Shown piece after piece: positions 11,650 to 22,413 of a stretch of DNA of 64,000 bases. Numbering within the stretch: position 1 is the first letter of the stretch; each line of letters begins with the position of its first letter. Position numbers and translations under genes: made by a program. The notes under the pieces are model-generated. The model made no database searches, had not been told where the DNA came from, and saw only the letters and a list, made by a program, of their open reading frames with translations. Origin of the DNA: Coptis chinensis (Eukaryota; Streptophyta; Magnoliopsida; Ranunculales; Ranunculaceae); the NCBI GenBank assembly GCA_015680905.1, contig CM027384.1:64797001-64861000 (forward strand), read 5' to 3'.

Positions 11650-12569
11650 ACAGTTGGAAACTCTTCATGTAAGGAAAACCCAAATAGCCGCCAAGCTGCT
11701 TCTGGTGGTCCAATATATCTGGCATCAATGTACTGTTTAATCTCATTTCCGCCGTCCAACACCATTGTTGTTCTGTCATTACCCTTGTAGATGTACTTGT
11801 GGATGTACTTAACACATTACAATCCCGCACACACTTCGACATTAATGTGACAATTAAACATCCTCACCAACTGTGGATTATATGGGACAACGTTTCTATT
11901 GTCAACCTCTTTGTCTTTCACCATATAGACATGACCCGTGTTGCGATGCAAATAAAGTGGATAACTGTCTTTTTGTATGGTTGTCGCGTCTGTAAACTCA
12001 TGTGGAAAATGCTTTGTGCACTTGCCATTTTCCATACACGGTGAGTTTATATTTTTAACACCACACGATCCATGGATCATACAACTCTTTATTGTATCAA
12101 AGAGCAAGGGATCCTTATCTGGCTCAGGAAATTCTGCAGATATAATTCGATCAATTTGGGTTGCGGTACGAATTTTATCTTCATGCTTGAGAAAAAAGAG
12201 TGCATGCATGTGCGGGAGGCCACGCTTATGAAATTCAATGGTGTACACATGAGCTACTTCACGGCCAAACACATTTTTCTTCTTGATAAATTTCATTAAA
12301 GCTTCTCTCTTCAGTTCGAAAACACGGGCAAGAACATCAGGTCGATCAAACGCATTTTGGTTCTCCAAAATGGCTTCTTGCACTTTTGGCCAGTGAGGAT
12401 TAGCCGTCATTGTAAGAAATATATCTGGATGCTTATTTTAACGTGTTATAGCCATCAAGTCTTGAAAGATCTCATACATGTACCTTAGACTTCCAATGAA
12501 CGATGATGGCAAAATAAACCGCTGACCAACCTGATCAGGATCCATACTCTTAGCTAAATCTGTCAAACT
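11650..12569 (-). pseudogene. Helitron Rep (HUH endonuclease) remnant
   Basis: The open part 11817-12410 carries a plant Helitron Rep N-terminal core: MTANPHWPKVQEAI, then HKRGLPHMHALFFLK, which holds the HUH metal-binding motif (H-x-H after RGLP). A cysteine/histidine-bearing stretch (CMENGKCTKHFPHEF) follows. Upstream, 12420-12569 still reads GQRFILPSSFIGSLRYMYE in another frame with an in-frame stop (ITR then stop), so the start is lost. Rep nicks and joins single strands in rolling-circle transposition. Downstream (11650-11842) the reading is broken. Confidence 0.8.
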
Positions 12570-12624
12570 CATGAAAAGTTAGAAGCACATCCTTATGGTT
12601 ATATTTCGAGGAAACAAACATGCA

Positions 12625-14205
12625 TTGAAAGAAATCAATGAGAATTTAAATTTGAGTATTTTTTTTCTCCTTACAGATATTCCAACTCTTCCAACTCCTA
12701 TTACTTGGCTTTACAACGTCAAAAAGGGAATCAAAATTTTCTTATAACTGAAATGAGTGGTCATGCACAAAAACTTATATGTTAAATATTCGAGTGAAAC
12801 ATCAGCTACCCAACATAATAATTATAACCGTCAGTTACCCAACATACAATGCAAATTGTCAAAAGCATCAGCTTCATTACTTGTCACCCACATCTCATTA
12901 GACAAACTAACGAAGTTCAGTGATTATATTTTAACATGTCACCATATTAAAAAATGAACAGTAGGACTGTTAGGGGTAAATGTTGATTATCACCCAATTT
13001 TTCCAAGTCTTTGCCACTTAATAAATGAAAATTAAAAACATTATATAACCCTCAACTACACATCATTGTAATAAGTTAGCCCAGTCCCCTCACAATTCTA
13101 TTATTAGCGAAGAATGTATAAGAAAAGTTAACAATGAAATCACACAACAATGAAAGAAGAATTTGCAAACCTTGCCGAATACTCACCGAATTAAGAGCTT
13201 CAATAACAAAGAGGATCGTACCTGGAAGTGGCTTAATTACTTGAGAGTGACTATTTTTTTTTTTGGTGTGAAGAAAAGGGGGATAAAAGGGTTTTTTTTT
13301 GCTAGCGTGAAGAGAAGGAGCATGGGTGAATAGGAGAACGAACGAACTCTATAATGTTTTCTTCCATTTGTTTTTGGCAAGTATATAGGACTCTAGTTGG
13401 TGGTTTTCAGTAAGACTGTTAGAAGAAAGCGAATATTTTATACTGTAAGTATATAGGACTCTATTTGGTTGTTTTTAGTAGGACTCTTAGAAAGTAAGTG
13501 ATTGTTTACCGTATGATCTCCCAAAACTGCTTTCTCTCCAACCTCTTGATATAACAACATAAAAAGACCAAGCTGCTTTATTATATAAATCTATTATATT
13601 TATTGAAAGTTGATAAGAAAATTGAAAGCCATATTGGTTAGTATTGTGTCTACCACACGAGATGTGGGTTAGATTCTTGCCACTTACAAATTTAATTAAA
13701 TTTTAAACAAAAATAACAGTTTCCATGTATTGCTAACTGACCTAGGCCTAGTCCGAATCCGAACTTACCCAATAGGACCTAGGCCGGGTTTGGACTCAAA
13801 ATATCAAATATGATTTAGGCCGGGCCTAGACCTAGGTGTGTCCTGTTCAGGTCCGGCTCGTTGACCGCCCTAGTAATGGTGAGAAATCAAGAAAGCGTGT
13901 TATATGCTTGGGTTTCATGTTAAGTTTGTCCAAGTTTGGCTATCATCTCACCTTTCAGAATCAAACAACCATTAACTCAAGGTATTTGAGCTTCCCATCA
14001 TCCTCTCATTTGTGGGCTGTGATTTTCGATAAAGAAAAATTGAGATAAGGATGAAGAGATTTCGACAGTCGGTGCTGTTTTTCTATGGTTCTATCTCGAT
14101 TCTCGAACCTTAAAGTGGGTTCTCTTCCTGGATCTTAGAATGGGTTATTGGGGCGGACCTAAAGTTCATTAACCTCAGCCCATGCCCAAAAATATGTGGT
14201 TTTAC
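12625..14205. other. Helitron 5' region and hAT right arm; no gene seen
   Basis: AT-rich, with a T-run near 13255 and the repeated GTAGGACTCTTAGAAAG motif near the Helitron 5' end. From 13590 to 13872 it is the right arm of the hAT element, with GGCCGGG/CCTAGG-rich sequence. Beyond 13880 I see no supported coding region. Confidence 0.5.
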
Positions 14206-14727
14206 CACTGTTCTAAAAATCGGTCTAGGCGGCCGCCTAGGCGGTCTCTAGGCGCTAGGCGGTGCCCAACCGACTCACCTAGGCCCTAGTCGTTTAAAAA
14301 ATCGGTGAACCGACTAGGCGGGTCTAGGCAGCCTCTAGGCGGTCCAGTCAAGTTTTTTTTTTTTTTTTTTTTTTTTTTTTGAATGATTAAATGTCGAAAA
14401 ATAAAAGCCCGTGTAGGCTGAAGATTTAAATGAGTTTAAAATACTTAAGTCTAATGTAAATTATGTCACTGTAACAAAGAGTATGTTTTTATATGAAGTC
14501 AATATTCTTCAACTATTATACATTTTTGTAATAAGTATTTTTGTTTGTGTTTATTTTTTGAATTATGGTAAATGATTTTTTTTATTTCTTGTAGTATATG
14601 TGTATATTACTATATATATTAGGAAAAAACCCGCCTAGCGCCTAGCCGTCTAGGCACTGCCTAGAAGGCCTAGGCACTAAGCGCTCTCCCACCGCCCGAC
14701 TACCGCCTAGCGTTTTTTAGAACATTG
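14206..14727. mobile_element. hAT-type MITE with GC-rich arms
   Basis: The ends are CACTGTTCTAAAAA and, inverted, CAATGTTCTAAAAA. A perfect 8-bp duplication GGTTTTAC flanks it (14198-14205 and 14728-14735). The arms are rich in CTAGGCGG / CCGCCTAG units; the centre holds a T-run of about 28 and AT-rich DNA. No ORF. Perfect target repeats suggest it is younger than many neighbours. Confidence 0.85.
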
Positions 14728-14735
14728 GGTTTTAC

Positions 14736-15290
14736 ATATCCACCACCAATCTATCGACATCAAGGTTCTTATTTCTGAAAACAATGCTGTTACTGAAACA
14801 ATGGAATGGGATACCACAATAGATCAAGATAATATAATACAACATGGCTGGAGGCATTGGCTCCCTAAGTACTCTTCTGTTTGGATATTAGGAATGATTG
14901 TACTGGGAGAATGATTTCAAGATAATATCATATCTTTAGCCAAAAAAAAAACCCCACGCCACAACACTACATACATATCGTCACCCACACGTTGCTCCCT
15001 CCTCTAATAGGCCAACATTCCAGCAGCTCCTTCACAGTTGTAGCTACTGTAATCAGACTAGTAATGTTTAGAATTCCATGAAAAAGCATCTCCCACACTG
15101 CGTAATATTTTGCCGCTTTTATGTCTACAAGTAATGGTCTGTGTGCCTGTGTGTACATGTCAGCGTTGATAATTGAGGGGTTGAATAAAGATTTTGGCAA
15201 GTAGTTATTTAAATGGTGAGATTTAGGGAGCATTCAAGTAAGTTTTTTGGTGAGATTGCAATCGAGTTCACGTGAAGTTTTCGAAATGGA
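14736..15290. other. Intergenic; one unassigned minus-strand ORF
   Basis: An 88-codon minus-strand ORF (14967-15233) reads HRPLLVDIKAAKYYAVWEML in part but matches no family I recognise. It may be untranslated downstream sequence of the KTF1-like gene. Nothing else is supported here. Confidence 0.4.
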
Positions 15291-16124
15291 TCTGTGGACA
15301 TTAATGTAAAATTCTCAAGCAAAAGGACATCAGGTCGGAATGCAAATCACTCGTCCAACTACCAGATGAATTACACCAACCCTTGCCATGTCTCCTTCCA
15401 CAAGAACCTTCAACAAGTTTGCCCCAGGAGTCGTCATGACTTGATTTTCAGGCGCCTTAGGCCATGGCTCTCCAATCATTACCCTCGTTTTCAAGTAGAC
15501 TTGTACCTTTTTCCAAGGCTATCGGGGTGCCCCAGCTGTCCATGGTTTCCGTTGCTTCCCCAGTTGTCTATGGCTTTCTGAGAAGTTCCTTTACTTCCCC
15601 AGCTGTCTTGTATCAGTGCTCCACTAGCCCACCCAGTTCTATTGTTTTCAGCTACACTTCCCCCTTTGTCCAAGTTGACAGCAGTTTTCCTCATCTTGTC
15701 ACCACAATCCTGTTTACCCCACGATTGCTAATCTCCACCAAAACCAGTTCCGTTTCCCAGCTGTCTGTAGGTGTTTTTGAAGATGCTTTGCTCCCCCATG
15801 GGTCATCTCTTTCTTTACCTTGGAGCAGAAAAAATAATCATTAACTCGTATATACAACACCAACAACAGCAACATGATTATTTGCCACTTCAAAATACCT
15901 TAAATGGGATCTCCACCAAAGCTCGTTGTGTTGCCGCAGCTGTCTGTTGCTTTCTCAGAAGTTTTTGCCACCCCAAGGTTCATCTCCTTTTACTTAAAAG
16001 AATAAAGGATACAGTAACTCATTCAGAAGATGTGAACAAATTGAATTTTCTCATCTTATAACTTTTCCATATGAACAAGTCATATGTAGCTTGAATTAAG
16101 AGCATGCATGTTCAGTGAATGGAG

Positions 16125-16143
16125 TTTAGGGTTTAGGGTTTAG
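16125..16143 (+). repeat. Interstitial telomere-like repeat (TTTAGGG, 2.7 units)
   Basis: TTTAGGGTTTAGGGTTTAG is the plant telomere unit. It could be a telo-box or a chance short insertion at a break site; too short to judge. Confidence 0.7.
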
Positions 16144-16339
16144 AGATGCGATAAAAACTAATGACTTGCCACATACAACCTAAAGGCAAACTGCATGGCA
16201 GAGCAGATACAAAAGAAAATTTGAATGAAATTAAAACAAACTGCCGAACATCTTACGCATAACAGTATCAATGAACTGTATGAGTAAGTTTCGTGTTTGT
16301 AGAAATGTTCATACATAACATTCAGACATTTATACATGC

Positions 16340-16380
16340 ACAAGTACAAGTACAAGTACAAGTACAAATACAAATACAAA
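16340..16380 (+). repeat. Microsatellite of CAAGTA / CAAATA units
   Basis: About seven six-base units, first CAAGTA then CAAATA, lie in the interval between the KTF1-like WG region and its KOW exon. Confidence 0.9.
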
Positions 16381-18150
16381 CACATGGAAAGATGTTAATG
16401 CTATCAATCAAGTCATAAAAGGTACACATACCTCCCTGTCTTCCGAATCCATCATTTCACGTCATGAAATTGGACTTCACACAACTTCAAAGAGATGCTC
16501 GCATTTAACTGCAGAAGTTCATTAGCATGTGAAATAAAATTCAGATTAAGCCTTATCTCGCATCCAACAAAACAGCGTTTCTGATACCAACCAACCTGAC
16601 AAGACCTTTATCTGAGAATCAACCTTAATGGTGATGTCAGAACGATAAATAGCAACAACACCACAAAGATGGCCCTTTAGAGGACCAACTCGGAGTTTGG
16701 CCGACGGAAAATGCTCCATCCCTATCCCCTTTGTGATGACTGTTGACTACATTCAAGAACTAAATTAATAGGGATACAAAATTACAACACTTAGAATCAA
16801 GCATCAGCAATAAAGATGTGGATTACACATCCATCTTAATACATACAATCATGTATGTTCTCCTTTTCTTCCCATGGTTTCTTAAATAACTCAGGTGACT
16901 TGGGGGATCCAATGGAATATTCCAACCCCGGAGCACCAAATACATCGCCCTTAAGGAATATTATAAATTAGAAAGTGAGGAAGCCCACACACCAGTTTTC
17001 AAGGAAAAAATGCTCGAGCTTCAATACATACAATGGATTCATGGTGGACTAGAATTACAGATATTCTCACACATCTGAGACTTGGCACAGAAATAACCAC
17101 CATTTTCCAGTTGGCATTCATCGTAGAAAAAGTTTGTAGATTTGCAGATACATTTTACAATCCCTTCCTTTCCCTGCAAAGCAAGAAAACTCATCACTAC
17201 CTTCTTTCATTTTACTAGGTTTTCGCATTTAATAAAAGTTTTATCCAAGAAAAAGAGTTAGTAATGATCCAAAAAGAAAAGGAGATAAGATGGAGTAGAG
17301 ACTCACTGTAAATGAACCTTCCAAAACCCTGGCAGTGTCATTGAGATAGATTGTTTTAATCTGCCGGTCCATAGAGGAAAACGTTTTATCAGAGGTACTA
17401 TTCCTTATCTCGTGGAGCTCAACATTCAACACTTCTGCTCCTTCCACTTCGTCATATTTTAGAATCTACAAACAATACAATTTAGAACAAGCAATGTGAC
17501 AAAGCAAACTGAAAATGAGTGAAAAGAAACACCATGCCACTACCTGGAAGCCTGATACTCTCTAGTCTCTACCCCTATGATAACACCGAAATCTTTTGGG
17601 CTGCAAAGCAAGGAACAATGATATCTATAAAATTAAAAATAACACTAACTGCAGAGACAACAAAAACAAGCGACAATACTATCTTACCCAAAGAAGACAA
17701 GATCGTGTAATTAAAATTGGTCCCCTTTTCTCGAATTTCTTGAACCTGGTATACCTTCCGAACCTTTGGGTGCTCCATTACTACACTCAGACAAATGCTT
17801 TTTCCGTTGCTCCGCATAAAGGTGTGACAACCATTCTGCGACATCAGATGCGTCTTTTTTATAAGGCTTAAATTCAGGAGCTCATCAGTTGAAGGCACTA
17901 CATCCACATAGACAGATACTTTCTTATATAGATAGCCCTCTTTAAACCATCAATAGTCTGACAAATCTGCCCTGTTTGAACTATATATAGCGGTCAAACT
18001 CCCTGAGATATGAAGCAGAAAGAAAGAAGTTGAAAAGTATATCAAGCAGAGTTCATGTCGTTGCAAGAAAGGAAGCACATACTCAAGATCCTTAGAGCTG
18101 AGAACTCTGGCTGCTGGGACTGCTGTTTGTTTCACAGTACCTCCACCAAC

Positions 18151-19271
18151 CTACATACAAAAAGAAACTGTCACTCGTATTCACAGCATAAACTGATAGG
18201 TCCACTTATAAATTTGTTAATGCATTGATAATGCATTTTTTCATTTAATTTTTTTGATACGTTGATTGCTACTTTTTGTTATTATTTTTTCAAAAGGAGA
18301 AGTAGAGCATAAGTAACGGTATTCATCGAAGGCAACGTGCTAGATATTTAAGATCGTGATGTCATGTCTCAGTCAGATATACTCTTTGAAGATAACAGAA
18401 ATTCAAGAAAGATACTTGGGAATAGAACAAAAAGTTTACGTATATAGGGAAGCCTCGATAATAAAGTATATCTAAGCAGTCAGGATAAGCTTGCCAAGGC
18501 TCTAGGCTACCACATGTTGGGAACCAGGCTTGTCACTTTCTTCCAATAGTAGTTGTAGCTCACCATCGCTTAACTCCTCTTTTTTCGGAAAAATGGAAGA
18601 TTATAGGTTCTTCCAAACCCACTCTTGCCTTCTGTCCTGCATCAATTTTGTCAACAGAACCTGCACTCACTACGAAACAGCAAAATAACCAATCATAATT
18701 GCCCTACACATCAACAAAGTCAACCAATGAGACAAATACACAAGCAACCTGTTACCCCTATTGGACAGTTACATAAACAAAAGATAAAAAAAAAATTAAT
18801 TAATTAATTACAATTAAAATTATAAATTATAAATAATAGTGATAATAATAAACATATAGTAGTCTCAATAAACATAAATTGATTGGCAAAAGCTTCTTTC
18901 GCCACTACTTGTAATACGGTCGGGCCGTATTTACCAGCGCCAAGACTAAAGAAAACAATGATTAACTTAACACGGATGAAATACTGAAAGACCAAAACAG
19001 AAAGAGTGATTTTGGCCCATTGTTTTGTAAGAATGGCTCTGTTACAACAGAATATAGCTGCCGCTGATATCAGCATAGATTGGCCTATTGTTTTGTAAGA
19101 TTGGTTCTATTTCCACACCATGGAGGCAATAAGAGGCATGCAACAACATGAAACTCAATGTTCACAGTATCGACTGAGGATCTTTATAATTGTTGAACAA
19201 ATAAGGAAAACAACATGGATAACAAAATAATAACAATTATAACACTTATCACTTATAACAATTATTAGAAA

Positions 19272-19318
<47 letters not shown>

Positions 19319-19726
19319 GACGAAGCAGTGTGAAATCCTGCGACATGTTACATAACTTGATTTCCTACTTTACTTATTTGAAGAAAAATTGAAGGCTTAA
19401 TAAGTGAGTAGAAGTGCCTCTAAGCAAGAAGTAAAAAGAAGAAACCTCCTGTAGCATCTGCTCTATTACTTCTAGGACTGCAACTTACTTTTCACCTCAG
19501 CTATGGAGAGAGTGTTGTGTGTGGTGTAGTTTCAAACTCTAAGGTAATTACTTATTGCTTAAGATTTTAGCATAGCCGACGACACTGATGAGAAGATAAT
19601 CCTCATTTCAAGTCAACTCTAGACTCATCTCTATTTATGCCAGACCTAGTTATGTACAACGATGGACTCCCTTCTCTTTGTCTCATTACTTACTGTAAGA
19701 TTAATTTTCAGGACCAGAGGTAAGAG
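18151..19726. other. Gene-poor stretch
   Basis: AT-rich, with a TTAAT run near 18800 and an (AAT)n microsatellite at 19274-19315. A minus-strand ORF (18804-19076, including AGKYGPTVLQVVAKEAF) is not recognised. No supported gene. This is where N-terminal KTF1 exons would be expected, but none was seen. Confidence 0.5.
19274..19315 (+). repeat. (AAT)n microsatellite
   Basis: About fourteen TAA/AAT units in an unbroken run. On the minus strand it produces a meaningless poly-tyrosine ORF. Confidence 0.95.
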
Positions 19727-19865
19727 CAGTATCCCAGACTTCAAACTTGGTGTAGAAGCATGCTTGCCTCTCATAAATGCAGTATTGAAGGAGATCAATA
19801 ATAGAACTTATCCTACAAGATTTCTTCTAAATATAGATCTGCCAACAATCATTGCAGACCATAGG
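19727..19865 (+). pseudogene. SurE-type nucleotidase/phosphatase, single orphan exon
   Basis: The exon reads DFKLGVEACLPLINAVL, then FLLNIDLPTIIADHR. It corresponds to the C-terminal half of plant SurE (survival protein E) proteins, metal-dependent 5'-nucleotidases. The A-rich left side offers an AGCAG acceptor at 19726, and GTAATT directly after the last codon gives a donor at 19866, where the family also has an intron. No other SurE exon, including the catalytic NDDG region, is seen within 3 kb, so this is an isolated fragment. Family call is good; functional state is very unlikely. Confidence 0.7.
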
Positions 19866-20936
19866 GTAATTTCTACAGACTCGGGAGTTGTATGTCGTAT
19901 TCACCGCACATGTAATCTTTCCCTTTCCAAATTGAAAAAGTCTGCAGATGGGTTTCTGTAAGTTTTTATAGAACAACAATAAAGGTACTGAATGCATGCT
20001 AACGTAGCAAAACAATCCCATATTGTTATATTCTATATATTTTTGTGAATAGTGAAGAACGAAAAGGTATTGAACATTTCCTGGAAATATCCAATGTATA
20101 TACAGAAGAGATTCCATTAATGGGAAAATTGAGGTACAAATAGTCAATGTACATAGCTTTAAGCGCGAAAGTTCCACGCGATAACAAAAAATACAAGTTT
20201 GACATTGAAGTATTTAGTGCATGCTAATGAAACTTGATCAGCATTCCTTTCTGTTTACAAATGTGTTGACTTACTTAGACATCTTCAAGTTTTTCTTTTA
20301 TTTTTGTTGGAAACTGGCAAGTAATGGTTTCGAACTTTGGATGGGGTTGAGATGAAAACTATGGCGGAAACGTATCCGACACAAATTATTTTTAAAATAT
20401 GGTGTCCATGTAACATAGGTTTTTGCCTTGCGATCTTGCCACATTACTGGCTTTTAATCGTTAGATTTGGACAATCATGTCATTCTCCACATGAGTAAAA
20501 TTATGAATCTTTTATACATGTCCACAGAACTCGGCCTATTTTTAGAATAAATGAAAAGGAGGCAAGAGATAATAAAGATCGTGAACACAGTTGTTTTTGT
20601 TTACTGGTAATCATCATGTATACTATACGCACCCTTCCCACCAACCTGACACACAATAAGATAATATAGACACTCAGAAAAATTAAAATGAAGTAGAAAT
20701 TTTCTCACAGGGAAAAAAAAACCCACGTGAAATCCTGTTCATATTTGAATGTTAAAAGTCACTCGTGATTCGTGAATGACAACAAGAATAAGCAATGGGT
20801 GAATGGGCTGATTTACTGAATCCATACGTTAAGAGTAAAAATATTAACTCATTATGAAAGAAAAAGAAAAGGTAAAGTAGGGTTAAATGGTACCATATCT
20901 ATTTCAGGTGGTCACCTCAATTTTTTAAGATACTCA
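19866..20936. other. Intergenic, nothing recognised
   Basis: AT-rich DNA without a coding region I can support. The next SurE exon does not follow the donor at 19866. Confidence 0.5.
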
Positions 20937-21294
20937 ATGGGATCTATATACAAAGGCTTTTGTACAAAGGTTATGCAAAGGATCCTTTTGTGAGCTTGAA
21001 AGATGACTCGACTGCTGATTTTTGGTGGATATGGTCTCCCGACCATAGCGGTCATCCCCACAAAAACTCAACTGATATAGACATTTTTAATCTCGTCAAA
21101 AGAGGACAAAAAATCGAACAATTCTGGACCGTCAGATAATTTCAAAAGTTGAAAGCAATCGCAATTTCAAACAAGGTTAGAAATGTCAGATTGAGCTGAT
21201 TTTTTTAGCGATGATATCCATGGTGGAGACATCCTCTATACCAAAAATAATCCCATGATTCATTGTGTAAGTGCCCTTTGTATATAGATCCCAT
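20937..21294. mobile_element. MITE with about 22-bp terminal inverted repeats
   Basis: The left end ATGGGATCTATATACAAAGG and its inverted complement at 21272-21293 pair almost perfectly. The interior is about 315 bp without an ORF. I could not find a clear target duplication, so the superfamily is open. Confidence 0.7.
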
Positions 21295-22413
21295 CCCAAA
21301 ATTGAAGCACTGAGAAAACAACAGATGTATCTAGTAGCAACTCCCAAGGGAACCCCGGCCTCCTATCACCATTCTAATCCCCATTTTCAGGATCAAGTCC
21401 ATGGATGAGAGTCGGTGACAATCATCTAACAGCAAGGGATCCAAAGGAGAGAAGAATATTTTAGAAAGTTGCTACAAAATGTACCAACACCCCACTCCTT
21501 ATAAATAGCAAATATAATGAATATAGAGAAAAACATGGGATAGAATTGCTCAGAAGTATAAAAACCTTCTCAGTAGCTAAAGAATTAGGACGATATACAT
21601 AAGATAAATACAAGTATGAATTTTATTCGAGGAATCAGATTCCTCGTATGTCTTACAGGAGGAGCCTATGGAAAGAAAAAGACAAAACCAGGCTAAAGTT
21701 GATCAAAGGGGTCCTTCCAGCAAGGTGGAGCTAATTATTCTTCTGAAGTATTATCTGACAGGTTATCAAATAAACCATTGAAAAGAGGTGTACCATTGTA
21801 TTACACCTCCACAATTTAATAGTAGTAAGTAAAAAAACTAACCTATTAAAGCATATTGCCATATAGTACCCCGATAATTCCTTTCCCAGAAAAAAAAAAA
21901 AAAAAACACTCATTTATGACTCCGAACAGAGTGGCGACCACAGCCAAGGGGGTATCTCAGACTCTTAACTTAGATGAAAGTAATTGGGAGTAAACTCAGA
22001 GCCTAATTCGCATTTCATCATAAATTAGTGCAGGCTTTCAGTTGAGAATCTATTGGCTTATTATTCTTACATGCAACTAAACAGTTTAAAATAGGAATCC
22101 TATTGATTGCAGAGAAAGTAGAGAAGATGGAGTTAGATGTGTAAATGCTTCGAACGAGGAAAGGCGAATGCATATGCATTCCATAACCAAGAGAATGAAG
22201 CCTCATCAACATGCCTTACACTAAAAAGTTTGGTACCATAAAAAATATTATATGTTCATATCAAGCGTTCATGTCAAGCGTTGGTAATATAAAGAAAAAC
22301 TAATGTATTCACAACTAATGTCCAGCAAGGATGATAATGCATGGTTCGTGTAGTAGGAAGTAAGAAATTAAAAAGTGCAAAGAAACTTATGAGAATATAA
22401 ATTGATTCCCAAC
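21295..22413. other. Intergenic, nothing recognised
   Basis: It contains an A-run at about 21890-21906 and no supported gene. The last B56 exon expected downstream of 22414 on the minus strand is not found here. Confidence 0.5.

Larger units (their letters stand above)
10077..13589 (-). mobile_element. Autonomous-type Helitron remnant, 3' end missing or replaced
   Basis: The minus-strand 5' end lies at 13589 (TTTATATAATAAAG, matching the shorter Helitron's terminus with one change). Rep/HUH coding remains lie at 11650-12569 and PIF1-type helicase at 10055-10735, in the order normal for Helitrons. No hairpin/CTRR end of its own is seen: the short Helitron (9259-10076) abuts it, so it either lost its 3' end or shares the one at 9259. 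Many reading-frame breaks; long inactive. Confidence 0.75.
8659..13872. mobile_element. hAT-type non-autonomous element, filled by later insertions
   Basis: The left end TAGGGCTGTCAATGGGC and the right end GCTCGTTGACCGCCCTA are imperfect inverted repeats. A perfect 8-bp direct repeat GTAATGGT lies immediately outside (8651-8658 and 13873-13880), the target duplication length of hAT transposons. The interior near the ends is GGCCCGGCC/GGCCGGGCC-rich, as in common plant hAT MITEs with this terminus. The original element was probably under 500 bp (8659-8832 plus 13590-13872). The rest is a MULE-type MITE and Helitron DNA inserted later. Confidence 0.8.
15300..18150 (-). pseudogene. KTF1: KTF1 / SPT5-like (RDM3) gene remnant with KOW domains and WG repeats
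   Basis: KTF1 is an SPT5-like protein that binds AGO4 through WG/GW repeats and acts with Pol V in RNA-directed DNA methylation. Exon-like blocks lie in the right order. At 18150-18060 GGGTVKQTAVPAARVLSS and LEYVLPFLQR occur. At 17960-17700 there are YLYKKVSV and PSTDELLNL. At 17465-17307 GAEVLNVELHEIR, then IKTIYLNDTARVLEG, end at a GTGAGT donor. At 17173-17045 GKEGIVK and FFYDE, then ENGGYFCAKSQMCEN, follow a TTTGCAG acceptor. At 16950-16860 there is SPKSPELFKKPWEE, and at 16720-16600 LRVGPLKGHLCGVVAIYRS, then VDSQIKV (KOW). At 15985-15300 lie eight or so WG/GW motifs (DPWGSK, DSWGSK, DNWGSN, DSWGKL). The N-terminal NGN part is not seen, and stops and frame changes interrupt several blocks. 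Introns are kept, so this is not a processed copy. Plain SPT5 is less likely because of the WG repeats. Confidence 0.8.

Noticed and set aside
16158-16385. ORF with Leu-Tyr repeats
   Set aside because: Produced by the CAAGTA/CAAATA microsatellite on the opposite strand.
18804-19076. Minus-strand ORF with GAGKYGPTVLQVVAKEAF
   Set aside because: No family recognised, A-rich surroundings, no splice or start support.
19155-19346. Poly-tyrosine ORF
   Set aside because: Frame through the (AAT)n microsatellite.
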